Below, in pieces: positions 8,326 to 16,960 of a stretch of 35,519 nt of DNA (its first letter is position 1; each line of letters opens with the position of its first letter). This stretch comes from an uncultured Bacteroidota bacterium (GTDB lineage Bacteria; Bacteroidota; Bacteroidia; Chitinophagales; Chitinophagaceae): assembly GCA_903839875.1 (NCBI GenBank), contig CAIMDZ010000008.1, positions 1 through 35,519 on the forward strand, given 5' to 3'. The translations under genes and the position numbers were made by a program. The notes under the pieces were generated by a model. The model did not search any database and had not been told where the DNA came from. It saw only the letters and a list, made by a program, of their open reading frames with translations.

Positions 8326-9495
8326 ATGAACCTGAAATCTATTATATTATTGGCAGGCGGGATGCTGTTGATGAATACTTTGTTCGGTCAATACTACGTT
8401 ACCACAGGGACAACAAAATATGTATTGCTGGAAGAGTGTACCGGTACATGGTGCGGATATTGTCCGGATGGGGCACAGGATATACAGGAAAAAATAACGC
8501 CTGTGTATCCTCACTGTATTGTGGCCTCGTGGCATGGCCCGAACGGATATGGAGACCCTATGATGGTAGCAGGAGATCCGTTTGCAGGCAGCTCGGGGTA
8601 TTTTTCGGGTTTTCCAAAGGCTTCTGTAGACCGTGTTGCTTTCAGCGGAGCGGTTGGCCTTGACCGGCCATGGGACCCGAAAGTGGCGATCCAAAATGGG
8701 GTTACTGCGAAATTCCGGGTGGATATGAATACCCTGTATAACGGTTCGGCCCGGCAACTCACAGTAACCGTTACAGGTACGGCGCTGGCTACCCTTACCG
8801 GCAGCTGGCGCATTAATGCATTGGTGACTGAAGATAGCATCGGCAGCGGAGTAAGCTCGGCCTATAACCAGGATAATTATGCAGGCCCGCCCGTTAACGA
8901 TTATACCATATCGTGCACTGGTACGCATTCATGGTTTGATGGCAGCGGCGACCCGATAATGCCTGCTGCAAATTATACACACATGAATGTGGTAAGGGCT
9001 GTGCTGGCGGCTGGTGGATCTATCTGGGGTGATGCTGCCTTTACCAATCCCTCTTTAGGAACCACTGCTTCCCAAACATATACTTATACTTTACAGGCAG
9101 ACCATGTGCCTCAGCATATAAAGGTGATAGGAATTGTCCAGAAGTACGGATCTGCGACTTTTGACAGGGCTATAGAAAACAGCATAGAATGGAAGTTAGG
9201 GCTGGACTCCACTTTGGGTGCAAGAGGAATTTCCAAAGCAATGATGGATGTGCAGCTCTATCCTAACCCGGTGAAAAATAATATTACGGTAAGGGGCATT
9301 ATGGAAACACCCGGCGCTACGAACGTGGTTATCTATAATGCACCAGGACAGGTGGTAGTAAAAAAGGATTATGAAACATCGGGGAGTCTGTTTATGGAAA
9401 GCATAAGCCTGGAGGGTTTCAGCAACGGATTGTATTTCATGAGCGTTATTGATAACGGGCAGGTGGTTACGCGGCAGTTTAGTATAAACAGGTAA
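8326..9495 (+). CDS. Omp28-type thioredoxin-fold secreted protein with T9SS type A sorting domain
   Basis: The ATG at 8326 opens a signal peptide (MNLKSIILLAGGMLLMNTLF, cleaved about FG-Q); a TTG at 8302 only adds a charged extension. The mature protein starts with a thioredoxin-like unit, ECTGTWCGYCPDG, with the CxxC pair at C43/C46. The later SGFPKASVDR corresponds to the cis-Pro loop region. This is the arrangement seen in Omp28-related proteins of Bacteroidota. The C-terminal ~75 residues (VQLYPNPVKNNITV to TRQFSINR) are a T9SS type A sorting domain. A role in extracytoplasmic thiol/disulfide chemistry or cell-surface adhesion is possible but unproven. The next gene encodes a larger relative. 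Confidence 0.85.
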   Translation: MNLKSIILLAGGMLLMNTLFGQYYVTTGTTKYVLLEECTGTWCGYCPDGAQDIQEKITPVYPHCIVASWHGPNGYGDPMMVAGDPFAGSSGYFSGFPKASVDRVAFSGAVGLDRPWDPKVAIQNGVTAKFRVDMNTLYNGSARQLTVTVTGTALATLTGSWRINALVTEDSIGSGVSSAYNQDNYAGPPVNDYTISCTGTHSWFDGSGDPIMPAANYTHMNVVRAVLAAGGSIWGDAAFTNPSLGTTASQTYTYTLQADHVPQHIKVIGIVQKYGSATFDRAIENSIEWKLGLDSTLGARGISKAMMDVQLYPNPVKNNITVRGIMETPGATNVVIYNAPGQVVVKKDYETSGSLFMESISLEGFSNGLYFMSVIDNGQVVTRQFSINR

Positions 9496-9550
9496 GGGGC
9501 CTCACCCCGGCCCTCTCCGAGGGAGAGGGAGGTGTTGCGTATGCGGGAGG
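9496..9550 (+). repeat. Dispersed hairpin repeat, copy A
   Basis: The sequence GGCCTCACCC.GGCCCTCTCC, then GGGAGAGGGAGGTGTT, folds on CCCTCTCC/GGGAGAGG. Two further copies in inverted orientation occur at 12012-12060 and 28603-28672. Confidence 0.7.
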
Positions 9551-9693
9551 TTCCGATCCGGAAACCTCATTTTCCATCAATGTGCTAGGTAATTATTGTG
9601 TAAATTCCAAAAAATTTACGATGTAAACTCTACAAAAAAGGGGGAGTTTGCCCCAAATAGAAATATTTTTTTTATTTTAGAAATATTTTTCAC

Positions 9694-9701
9694 TAATTTC
9701 G
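9694..9701 (+). promoter_or_regulatory. Promoter -7 box of the second Omp28-like gene
   Basis: TAATTTCG lies 42 nt before the ATG at 9744, one mismatch from TAnnTTTG. It sits in a very AT-rich 100-bp stretch. Confidence 0.35.
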
Positions 9702-9743
9702 TCAGTCTAAAATTATTAATACCTTAATATTTAAAAAAAAACA

Positions 9744-11717
9744 ATGAAAAAGATTTTACTTAGTTTGACATTCGCGTGCATTGGGTTAGGTACCAATACC
9801 TTTGCAGCGCCTATAATGTTGCAAAATTTTGAAACCGCAATGGCCCCATGGACTGTGGCTACAACAGGTGGCGGAGGAGGCTGGACTATTGTCAGTGGAG
9901 CTACTGCGACGCAGTTAGGAACAATTGCCGCTCATACAAAGTATGCTGTGGTGAATGAAGGCGCATTAGCAGCCAGTACCTACAATGACCCCACAACAAT
10001 GAAGAGCCCTACTTTCAGCCTTGTGGGTATTGCTGCCCCTTACCTGTCATTTGACTATGATTATTTCCAGGCATGGCTGAGCGCTTCTCCTTATATTCAT
10101 GAACATGCATGGATAGACATATCTACAGACGGCGGCACAACGTTCAGCCTGCTGGACAGCATTGTATATACATCAGGAGGCGCCTGGCAGACTAAGTTTG
10201 AGAACCTTGCAGCATACGCTACCTCAGCTACTTGTGTACTGAGGTTTGGGTATGACGATGGTGGTGGCAAGATCATTGGCGTTGCCATTGATAACATCAT
10301 GGTATATGATGCAGCGGCTACAGAGATCGGGTTGACTTCTGTTGCACCGGTTGCGGGCACTGCGGCTGATTTCTTCGCAGTAGGAACGGGCGCTACATTC
10401 AGCGGTACCGTTATGAACTACAGCACTGCAGCTGTTTCAAGTTTTACAGCTTACTACCAGGTTGGCACAGCTGCACCGGTTAGCGCAGCGAGCGGTAGTA
10501 TTCCTGCAATGAGTTCTGCCCCTTTCTCCATCACTCCAGCATACACTATTCCATCAGCAACACAACAATCTGTAAAAATATGGGTTACCTGCACAGGTGA
10601 AACCTATCTTAATAATGATTCAATGAATACTGCGGTTGTTGGTGTAGCGTTTATGCCAAAGAAGAGGCTGATGTTTGAAGAAGCTACAGGTACCTGGTGC
10701 GGATGGTGCGTTCGCGGTATAGTATACATGGACTCATTATGGAGAGCAGACAGCAACAATGTGAACATTGTATCTGTGCATAACAGCGACCCAATGCAAT
10801 CTGATAATGCATCCAGCGTTGCCTATGACCAGTTGATATCTGGCAAGATCAGTGGTTTCCCATCAATGGTTATTGATCGTCGTGAAGTATCCGATCCATC
10901 AAACTGCTTTACCGATTATGCAAATGAAGGCGCCTATTATGGTTATGCTGACATGGGTATCAAAGCAAAAACAACCACAGGAAAAGTAATTGCTTCCGTA
11001 AAGGTGAAACCTGCGTCTGATATGACCGGTGATTATCGTATTGAGTTGATAGTAGAAGAAGACGGCCCAAGCGGAGCTGCAGGTTCAACCTGGGATCAGC
11101 ACAATTATTATTCAGGAGGCGGATCAGGCGCTATGCAGACAATTGGCTATAACTTTGCTACTTTGCCTAATCCTGTTACAGGGGTGAAATTCCCATTTGT
11201 AGGTCGTGCTACTGTTCCTGCTAATGTTAACACAACTCCTAATGGCGTAGCAGGCAGCCTGCCGGGAACAATGACAAGCGGAACCACTTATACATGGACT
11301 GACTCTTCTGTCGTTATTGCTTCTAACTGGGTTGCATCGAAGCTGCGTGTTATTGCATTACTGATTGATAATACAACAGGAAATACAACTAAGGGCCAGA
11401 TATTGAACAGCATCAGCTCACCTGGTTTATACACAGGCGTTCAGGACGAGACAATGGTGATAGGCAATATGAATGTATTCCCTAACCCAACCAATGATAT
11501 GGCACACATCAGGTTTGAACTGACTGAGGCTACTACCGTTAATTTCTCTGTAATTGATGTTATGGGCCGTGTAGTATTCAGCGCACCTGCAGAACAAATG
11601 AATGCAGGTAACCAGCAGATTAATATCTCTACTGCAGATTATGCAGCAGGTGTATACAATGTAGTTATACGCACAGATAAAGGCCAGGTATCTCAGCACC
11701 TGTCTGTGATTAGGTAA
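9744..11717 (+). CDS. Large secreted protein with central thioredoxin-like (Omp28) domain and T9SS type A sorting domain
   Basis: The 657-aa protein starts with a signal peptide (MKKILLSLTFACIGLGTNTFA). Residues ~25-190 form a jelly-roll, choice-of-anchor-like domain (LQNFETAMAPWTV ... FDYDYFQAWL ... WIDISTDGGTTF, abbreviated). Residues ~195-300 are an Ig/CARDB-like region. Residues ~305-560 are an Omp28-type thioredoxin fold with ATGTWCGWCVRG (CxxC at C319/C322) and ISGFPSMVIDR. The last ~80 residues (MNVFPNPTNDM to QHLSVIR) are a T9SS type A sorting domain. It looks like an enlarged paralogue of the upstream gene. A strong terminator follows, so it is probably monocistronic. The function of this architecture is not known to me; surface redox or adhesion are guesses. 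Confidence 0.85.
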   Translation: MKKILLSLTFACIGLGTNTFAAPIMLQNFETAMAPWTVATTGGGGGWTIVSGATATQLGTIAAHTKYAVVNEGALAASTYNDPTTMKSPTFSLVGIAAPYLSFDYDYFQAWLSASPYIHEHAWIDISTDGGTTFSLLDSIVYTSGGAWQTKFENLAAYATSATCVLRFGYDDGGGKIIGVAIDNIMVYDAAATEIGLTSVAPVAGTAADFFAVGTGATFSGTVMNYSTAAVSSFTAYYQVGTAAPVSAASGSIPAMSSAPFSITPAYTIPSATQQSVKIWVTCTGETYLNNDSMNTAVVGVAFMPKKRLMFEEATGTWCGWCVRGIVYMDSLWRADSNNVNIVSVHNSDPMQSDNASSVAYDQLISGKISGFPSMVIDRREVSDPSNCFTDYANEGAYYGYADMGIKAKTTTGKVIASVKVKPASDMTGDYRIELIVEEDGPSGAAGSTWDQHNYYSGGGSGAMQTIGYNFATLPNPVTGVKFPFVGRATVPANVNTTPNGVAGSLPGTMTSGTTYTWTDSSVVIASNWVASKLRVIALLIDNTTGNTTKGQILNSISSPGLYTGVQDETMVIGNMNVFPNPTNDMAHIRFELTEATTVNFSVIDVMGRVVFSAPAEQMNAGNQQINISTADYAAGVYNVVIRTDKGQVSQHLSVIR

Positions 11718-11740
11718 TTATTTGCCGATTAATGAAATAA

Positions 11741-11773
11741 AAGAAACCGTTCCGCAAGGGACGGTTTCTTTTT
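11741..11773 (+). terminator. Intrinsic terminator of the Omp28-like gene
   Basis: A 13-bp stem (AAGAAACCGTTCC / GGGACGGTTTCTT, one G.U pair) closes on a GCAA tetraloop and runs into five T residues, starting 23 nt past the stop codon. Confidence 0.9.
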
Positions 11774-11913
11774 GTGTGGTTTCATCTGATTATTTAAGCC
11801 CGATAGTCATTATAAATTTCAGATTCAGGGAATGGCTCCAAAGGTGGCAGTTTATAATGCGTGTTTTGGAAGCGGGGTGCTTGGGTATATGAGGACAAAG
11901 CCCCCATTCCATT

Positions 11914-11948
11914 GGTTTAAGACTTGAGCGCAGCGGAGTCTTAAATCC
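11914..11948. repeat. Stem-loop in the gap between convergent genes
   Basis: GGTTTAAGACT pairs with AGTCTTAAATCC (one bulge) around a 12-nt loop TGAGCGCAGCGG. The loop string AGCGCAGC recurs inside repeat copy C near 28650, which suggests both belong to one dispersed repeat family. Confidence 0.4.
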
Positions 11949-12011
11949 ACCAATAAAATGAAGGTCTCTGACCGGCAACCCATATTCAAAAGCCCAATTA
12001 ACGCTCGCCTA

Positions 12012-12060
12012 TGTAACACCTCCCTCTCCCCTTGGAGAGGGCCAGGGTGAGGCCCCTCTG
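12012..12060 (-). repeat. Dispersed hairpin repeat, copy B
   Basis: On the minus strand this reads GGCCTCACCCTGGCCCTCTCC then GGAGAGGGAGGTGTTACATA in two blocks, nearly identical to copy A at 9496-9550. The flank continues in common with copy C (GTTACRTAGGCG). Confidence 0.7.
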
Positions 12061-12143
12061 CTCGCAAGCGTCCCGCTCCGTCCACATATACCGAAGCGTC
12101 TCTTCCGAATTAAGACACCAACGCGCATCCTATAATCTACTAA

Positions 12144-12255
12144 GGGCATGTGCAAAAATAACTCGTACATATTGACCTGTTCTTTTCCATTTTTTCGGCG
12201 TTGCCAACCCTTTAAATTGCTTGCTATTCGCAGATTTTGCGCCTTGAAAAAAAAT
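12144..12255. mobile_element. Possible insertion-sequence or MITE remnant
   Basis: This noncoding segment has a sharply bounded character (GCAAAAATAACTCGTACATA ... GGCGTTGCCAACCC ... GCAGATTTTGCGCCTTG). On the minus strand it is open for at least 35 codons without a start. It reminds me of short IS-associated repeats common in Bacteroidota, but I cannot confirm this. No transposase is present. Confidence 0.25.
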
Positions 12256-12349
12256 AACTATCCAACTTCGTAGGATTTATTTTGCCATCTTCACCTATAG
12301 TTACAATCCGGCAAAGTTTTCAAATGACATACCCTTAATTTATCAGGAA

Positions 12350-14143
12350 TTACTTCACCTGCTGCATATCCACCAGGCGTTTGTAGATGCCATCTTTGCT
12401 GAGGAGTTCATTGTGGGTGCCGCGCTCTGCTATTTTTCCCTTTTCCATTACTATTATCTCATCTGCATGTTGCACGGTGCTGAGGCGGTGGGCGATGACG
12501 ATGCAGGTGCGGTTTTTCATCAGGTTGTTGATGGCATCCTGCACTACGCGTTCGCTTTCGGTATCGAGGGAGGAGGTGGCTTCGTCGAGGATGAGGATGG
12601 GCGGATCTTTGAGTACCGCGCGGGCTATGGTGACGCGCTGGCGCTCGCCGCCACTGAGGCGGGCTCCGCGGTCGCCGACAACGGTCTGGTAGCCTTCGGG
12701 TTTTTGCTGAATGAATTTTTCGGCATTGGCTATACGGGCAGATTCTTCCACCCGCTCCTGTGTGGCGCCACCGGTGCCGAGGGTGATATTGCTGGCAATG
12801 GTATCGTTGAACAGAATAGGGTCCTGGCCCACTACGCCCATGAGACGGCGCAGGTCGTCGAGCTTACATTCTTTGATATTGATGCCGTCAATCAGAATTT
12901 CGCCGCCGGTGACATCGTGGAAACGGGGTATGAGATCTACCAACGTGGATTTGCCTGCACCTGAAGCGCCAACGAGTGCTATGGTCTTGCCCTTTTGAAT
13001 TTCCAGGTTGATGCCCTGCAATATTTGCTTATCGCCGTAGGCGAAACTTACGTTTTTGAGGGTGATGGATTTAGTGAAGGCGGGGATTGGTTTGGCGTTG
13101 GGAATTTCTTTGATGTTGTTTTCTACAGTCAGCAGTTGCTCAATGCGCTCGAGGGCAGCGGAGCCTTTCTGAACGTTGTAGAAGGCTGAGGAAAGGTTTT
13201 TGAAGGGGTTGATGATCTGTGTGAAGTAAGCAATGAATGTAACAAAGCTGGCTGCACTGAGGGTATTGCTGAACACCAGCCGGCCACCAAACCAGAGAAT
13301 AATGGCAACGACGATAACTCCCATGGTCTCGGAAAGCGGGGACGCCAGTTCGCGGCGGGCGGCAATTAAATTGCGGGTGCGGAACAAGAGGTTATTGATC
13401 TTCATGAACCTGATGTGCTGGTTCTTTTCGGCGTTGAAGGCTTTCACCACACGCATGCCGACGAGTGTTTCATCTACCACACCCAGCATGTTACCCAGTT
13501 GCTCCTGGGCTATATTGGAAGACTTGCGCAGCGACTTGCTGATACGGCCGATGATGAGGCCTGCAACAGGCAGGAAGACCAACAGGAAAATAATGAGCTG
13601 CGGGCTGATCATGATCATAGCAATAAGGTAGAGGATGATGGTGATGGGCTCGCGGATAAAAACCTCAAGCACGCCCATGATGGAGAGCTCCACTTCGTTG
13701 ATATCATTGGTCATGCGGGAAATGAGGTCTCCCTTTCTTTCTTCGGTGAAGAAACCTATGGGCAGGGACAGTATTTTGGTAAACAGCTCATCGCGCAAAC
13801 GGCGTAAAACAGCATTCCTGATGGGATTGAGGATATACAATGAGATGTAGAGAAACATATTTTTAAGGATGGTGAAAATGACCACAGCCACACATATATA
13901 GATCAGTGCCTTGTCAGGGCCGTTTGAATCAGCTATATCCTGAATAAAGGCTGTAAACCTATTGAGGACACTCCCTTCTTTTGACGTAAATTTGGTCAGT
14001 TTGAAAAGTACCATAAGTACGGGCCCCAGCATACTTAACGAAACCACTCCGAACAAGATACCGAGGAGGTTAGACGCGAAGTAAAGCGCGACTTTTCCTT
14101 TGTATTCTGCGAGGTATTTTAGGAGCCTTGAGATTTTTTTCAT
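12350..14143 (-). CDS. MsbA-like ABC transporter, fused permease and ATPase
   Basis: The 597-aa half-transporter has an N-terminal six-helix exporter domain (residues ~15-335), then one ATP-binding domain. The ATPase motifs are Walker A GASGAGKST (~389-397), signature LSGGERQR (~495), Walker B ILILDEAT (~513) and the switch His in IAHRLST. Length and order match the ABCB/MsbA exporters, which act as homodimers in the inner membrane to flip lipid A-core or export lipids and drugs. Whether this is the true lipid flippase cannot be settled from sequence, so no gene symbol is given. It has no operon partner and lies convergent to the Omp28-like gene. Confidence 0.9.
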   Translation of the reverse strand: MKKISRLLKYLAEYKGKVALYFASNLLGILFGVVSLSMLGPVLMVLFKLTKFTSKEGSVLNRFTAFIQDIADSNGPDKALIYICVAVVIFTILKNMFLYISLYILNPIRNAVLRRLRDELFTKILSLPIGFFTEERKGDLISRMTNDINEVELSIMGVLEVFIREPITIILYLIAMIMISPQLIIFLLVFLPVAGLIIGRISKSLRKSSNIAQEQLGNMLGVVDETLVGMRVVKAFNAEKNQHIRFMKINNLLFRTRNLIAARRELASPLSETMGVIVVAIILWFGGRLVFSNTLSAASFVTFIAYFTQIINPFKNLSSAFYNVQKGSAALERIEQLLTVENNIKEIPNAKPIPAFTKSITLKNVSFAYGDKQILQGINLEIQKGKTIALVGASGAGKSTLVDLIPRFHDVTGGEILIDGINIKECKLDDLRRLMGVVGQDPILFNDTIASNITLGTGGATQERVEESARIANAEKFIQQKPEGYQTVVGDRGARLSGGERQRVTIARAVLKDPPILILDEATSSLDTESERVVQDAINNLMKNRTCIVIAHRLSTVQHADEIIVMEKGKIAERGTHNELLSKDGIYKRLVDMQQVK

Positions 14144-14406
14144 TGATTGTTAGCATAATGAACCCTCAACCAGGATCCATTTCAGATGTAAAAGTATTCT
14201 TTAGCTTTTTAATAACCGGTCATCAAAGTCAAATTTTTCAACTTTAACAACCGTAACGAGGTCATTGAAACGCGGAAAACGAGGGTTTAGTATGTAATTG
14301 TATTCAAAAGGGATGACAGCGGAGCGGACTTTCAGGGCTAGATATTTGTTTCGAGCCTTTAATTTTTTCGACGTTACTATTGAGACTACTTAGTGCCAAT
14401 CTCCTT

Positions 14407-14610
14407 CTAAAGGTTTCTATTCATGCGAATGTCTTCGATTTCCTGCGGTGTTAAGGCGGCATTCCTGCGCCTTAGTTCTTTCAATATCTCTCCCATATCG
14501 TCACCATTTTTTAGCCGCTCACGTACGTATTTTTGGTCGTCAAGTATCTTCTTGAAAATGCCTGCACCCTTTGAGTTTAACGGCTTGCGAGTGTCATTCG
14601 AATTTTCCAT
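14407..14610 (-). CDS. Small charged hypothetical protein (67 aa)
   Basis: The product is a short, highly charged, probably helical protein (MENSNDTRKPLNSKGAG ... LKNGDDMGEILKELRRRN ... IRMNRNL). A perfect -7 box TAAATTTG ends 5 nt before its ATG, so transcription would begin almost at the start codon. It is divergent from the antitoxin-like gene at 14720. I do not recognise the family; the size and position would fit a small regulator or one half of an addiction module. Confidence 0.5.
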   Translation of the reverse strand: MENSNDTRKPLNSKGAGIFKKILDDQKYVRERLKNGDDMGEILKELRRRNAALTPQEIEDIRMNRNL

Positions 14611-14615
14611 ATAGA

Positions 14616-14623
14616 CAAATTTA
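14616..14623 (-). promoter_or_regulatory. Promoter -7 box of the 67-aa gene
   Basis: The minus strand reads TAAATTTG, a perfect consensus, 5 nt before the ATG. This predicts a leaderless or nearly leaderless mRNA. Confidence 0.6.
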
Positions 14624-14691
14624 TAAAAAATACTTTTTATAAAAGCGAAAAGAGCGGATATCCGGCTAATGCAATTTTATGTCTTTTTCAG

Positions 14692-14699
14692 TAAATTTG
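14692..14699 (+). promoter_or_regulatory. Promoter -7 box of the antitoxin-like gene
   Basis: TAAATTTG, a perfect consensus, lies 20 nt before the ATG at 14720. The in-frame ATG at 14669 lies upstream of this box, so it would not be on the transcript. Confidence 0.6.
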
Positions 14700-14719
14700 T
14701 AAAGGACAAACATAATTTT

Positions 14720-14974
14720 ATGACTGCGGTTGAAGTGAAAGAATTGAAAAAGGAAGTGAAAAAGCACATTGACGCTGCTGATGAAAACACTGTTAGAGCA
14801 GTATATAAAATGCTGGAGACAGGGCAGCAGGATGATAGGTGGGATGTGATCAGCGACGGCGAGCGGGCTGCCATACAGCAGGGTTTAAAGGAAATGAAGG
14901 CCGGCAAAACAACGCCACATGATGAAGTAATGAAAAAGTACAGCAAATGGTTGAACTACCGAGAGCTTCGATAG
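14720..14974 (+). CDS. Antitoxin-like protein of a RelE/ParE-type addiction module (orphan)
   Basis: The 84-aa protein ends with ISDGERAAIQQGLKEMKAGK then TTPHDEVMKKYSKWL. This is the pattern of Bacteroidota type II antitoxins (glutamine/lysine-rich helix, then HEEVM.KY.KWL, the toxin-wrapping segment). The N-terminal half is a charged helix (VEVKELKKEVKKHID) that would be the DNA-binding or dimer part. The start at 14720 is set by the -7 box at 14692-14699. No RelE/ParE toxin frame follows, since the next gene is on the opposite strand, so this is either a solitary antitoxin or one whose toxin was lost. Confidence 0.55.
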   Translation: MTAVEVKELKKEVKKHIDAADENTVRAVYKMLETGQQDDRWDVISDGERAAIQQGLKEMKAGKTTPHDEVMKKYSKWLNYRELR

Positions 14975-15001
14975 TTTTAAGAGAACACCGCTGGCAACAC
15001 A

Positions 15002-15301
15002 TCACGCATCAAATTCAGCATAATAAATAACCCTACTTACCAGCTTTTCTGGTGAACTGTATTCCTCAATGCCTTTTAATTGCTTAACGAAATCTTTGAT
15101 TATATCCGACTCAAGAAAATAGTCAAAGCCCGGACAGTATTTTTGCGCTATATCCGTTATATACCAATTGCTTTCTTCTTCTGTTAACTGCAATATTACA
15201 GCCTCTGAATTGCAGGTAAAGTGTCCCTCAATTCTCTTAGCATAAATAACTGAATCGTCGCTTAGTTCATTGACGTTAAAAATGATCTCGTTTAATGTCA
15301 T
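15002..15301 (-). CDS. Small acidic hypothetical protein
   Basis: The start at 15301 (MTLNEIIFNVNELSDDSVIYAKRI) gives 99 aa. An upstream in-frame start at 15373 is possible but would translate a hairpin repeat (CCCC-TTC-GGGG), so I prefer the shorter form. The protein is acidic and mixed alpha/beta, with IYAKRIEGHFTCNSEAVILQL, then EEESNWYITDIAQKYCPGFDYFLE. This resembles small uncharacterised proteins that often act as immunity or accessory factors, but I cannot name the family with confidence. It is convergent with the antitoxin-like gene (27 nt apart). Confidence 0.6.
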   Translation of the reverse strand: MTLNEIIFNVNELSDDSVIYAKRIEGHFTCNSEAVILQLTEEESNWYITDIAQKYCPGFDYFLESDIIKDFVKQLKGIEEYSSPEKLVSRVIYYAEFDA

Positions 15302-15338
15302 ACGCAGATTTGTTTCGATACAATCAACAAATAATGTC

Positions 15339-15402
15339 ACCCCTTCGGGGTTCAACCAATTTTTTGCCGCCATTTTCTATAATCATGCCATCCCTTCGGG
15401 AT
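15339..15402. repeat. Two consecutive UUCG-type hairpins
   Basis: ACCCC-TTC-GGGGT (15339-15351) and ATCCC-TTC-GGGAT (15390-15402) sit 38 nt apart, ahead of the terminator-like stem at 15420-15455. The arrangement resembles the multi-hairpin repeat at 18380-18560. Confidence 0.5.
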
Positions 15403-15419
15403 ATTTCAATGAGCAAAAT

Positions 15420-15455
15420 CCCAGGGGCTTAAAATACTGATCTTATGCCCCTGGG
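15420..15455 (-). terminator. Probable terminator of cysS
   Basis: CCCAGGGGC pairs perfectly with GCCCCTGGG across an 18-nt loop. Read on the minus strand it starts 12 nt past the cysS stop and is followed by ATTTTG. The long loop and short T run make it a moderate terminator. Confidence 0.5.
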
Positions 15456-15466
15456 GTGTTAGGTTA

Positions 15467-16960
15467 TTATTCTATTGTATAACTCACGCTACCGTCTTTT
15501 TCGTCCTTCAAGAGTACGCCGGATTCGGCGAGTTTATTGCGGATCTGGTCGCTGGTGGCGAAGTCTTTGCGTTTTTTGGCATCTTTTCTGATTTCTATGA
15601 GTAAGGACAGTACTTCATCCATCTTGCTGCTTTGCTTTACCTGGAGGGGCTGCATGCCCATGATGTCTTCAAGATAGGTTTTGAAGGTGGTTTTGAGCAG
15701 GGTGAAAGTTGCTGCAGACAGGGCATTTGCCGCTACCTGACCACCTTTTATGCCGTTGATAACCGGGGCGAGTTCGAACATATTGGCGATGACTTTGGCT
15801 GTGTTGAAGTCATCGTTCATGAAATCGTTGCATTCGTTGCACCAGTTTACTACGCGTAGGTTAAGTTCTTGGCCGGCGGCATCTTCATTGCCCGGGTGGG
15901 TTATCTTTTGCAATATTTCGTATGCTTCCCATAGCCTGCGAAGTGCACGCTCAGAAGCCTGGAGGGCTTCGTTGCTGAAGTCGAGGGTGCTGCGGTAGTG
16001 GGTTTGCAGAATGTAGAAGCGCACCACCATTGGGTGATAGGCCTGCTCCAGTATAGGATGGTTGCCACTGAAGAGTTCAGACAGCTTGATCACATTGTTG
16101 TAGCTTTTGCCCATCTTCTTGCCGTTGATGGTGATCATGTTGTTGTGCATCCAGTAGCGCACGGGCGGGTGGCCGTGTGCTATGGTGGACTGGGCGATCT
16201 CGCTTTCGTGGTGGGGGAAGAGCAGGTCCATTCCGCCGCCGTGTATGTCGAACGTTTCGCCGAGGTACTTGCTGCTCATGGCAGAGCACTCGATGTGCCA
16301 TCCGGGGAAACCCTCGCCCCACGGGCTGTTCCAGCGCTGGATGTGCTCAGGGGGTGCGCTCTTCCAGAGAGCGAAGTCTACCTTGTTGCGTTTTTCATCC
16401 TGGCCGTCGAGGTCGCGGGTGGTTTCGAGCTGGTCTTCGAGTATGCGGCCGGAGAGTTTGCCGTAGGGGTAGTTTTCGGCGTATTTTTTTACGTCGAAAT
16501 ATACCGAGCCATTTACCTCATAAGCATAACCTTTCGCAATGATGGTTTGGATCATGTCTATCTGCTCGATGATGTGACCGGTAGCAGTGGGCTCAATGGT
16601 TGGGTCCTCGCAGTTGAACTGGTGCATGCCGTAGTGGTAGAGGTTGGTGTATTTCTGCACCATTTCCATCGGTTCCAGCTTTTCGAGCTTTGCCTTTTCA
16701 GCAACCTTATCAATGGCCTCGCGGCCTTCTTCTTCAAAGTGCCCGGCATCGGTGATGTTGCGGACGTAACGGACTTTGTAACCGAGGTGTTTCAGGTAGC
16801 GCTGCACCACATCGAATGTGATGTAGGGGCGGGCATGGCCGAGGTGGGATTCTCCTGAGACGGTGGGTCCGCAGACATAGAGGCCGGCATAGCCTGGGGT
16901 AATGGATTCGAACTTTTCTTTCTGACGAGTATATGAGTTATGGAAATGTAAATCTGACAT
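15467..16960 (-). CDS. cysS: Cysteine-tRNA ligase
   Basis: The 497-aa class I aminoacyl-tRNA synthetase charges tRNA-Cys with cysteine in the cytoplasm. The HIGH-type motif is HLGH (residues 39-42, in [15 protein letters not shown]), with the zinc ligand C30 just before it. HIECSAMS and HGGGMDL hold further zinc/substrate residues. The KMSKS loop is KKMGKS (~281-286). The C-terminal helical anticodon-binding part ends with [20 protein letters not shown] sequence, as in other CysS. Length is normal for Bacteroidota. It is single-gene and followed by a hairpin terminator. Confidence 0.97.
   Translation of the reverse strand: MSDLHFHNSYTRQKEKFESITPGYAGLYVCGPTVSGESHLGHARPYITFDVVQRYLKHLGYKVRYVRNITDAGHFEEEGREAIDKVAEKAKLEKLEPMEMVQKYTNLYHYGMHQFNCEDPTIEPTATGHIIEQIDMIQTIIAKGYAYEVNGSVYFDVKKYAENYPYGKLSGRILEDQLETTRDLDGQDEKRNKVDFALWKSAPPEHIQRWNSPWGEGFPGWHIECSAMSSKYLGETFDIHGGGMDLLFPHHESEIAQSTIAHGHPPVRYWMHNNMITINGKKMGKSYNNVIKLSELFSGNHPILEQAYHPMVVRFYILQTHYRSTLDFSNEALQASERALRRLWEAYEILQKITHPGNEDAAGQELNLRVVNWCNECNDFMNDDFNTAKVIANMFELAPVINGIKGGQVAANALSAATFTLLKTTFKTYLEDIMGMQPLQVKQSSKMDEVLSLLIEIRKDAKKRKDFATSDQIRNKLAESGVLLKDEKDGSVSYTIE

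Noticed and set aside
12413-13807. Plus-strand open frames opposite the ABC exporter
   Set aside because: They are antisense to a full-length transporter with all ATPase motifs and show no independent protein features.
15998-16858. Plus-strand open frame of 286 codons
   Set aside because: It lies wholly antisense to cysS, whose motifs are intact; it has no start context or domain of its own and reflects GC-biased third positions.
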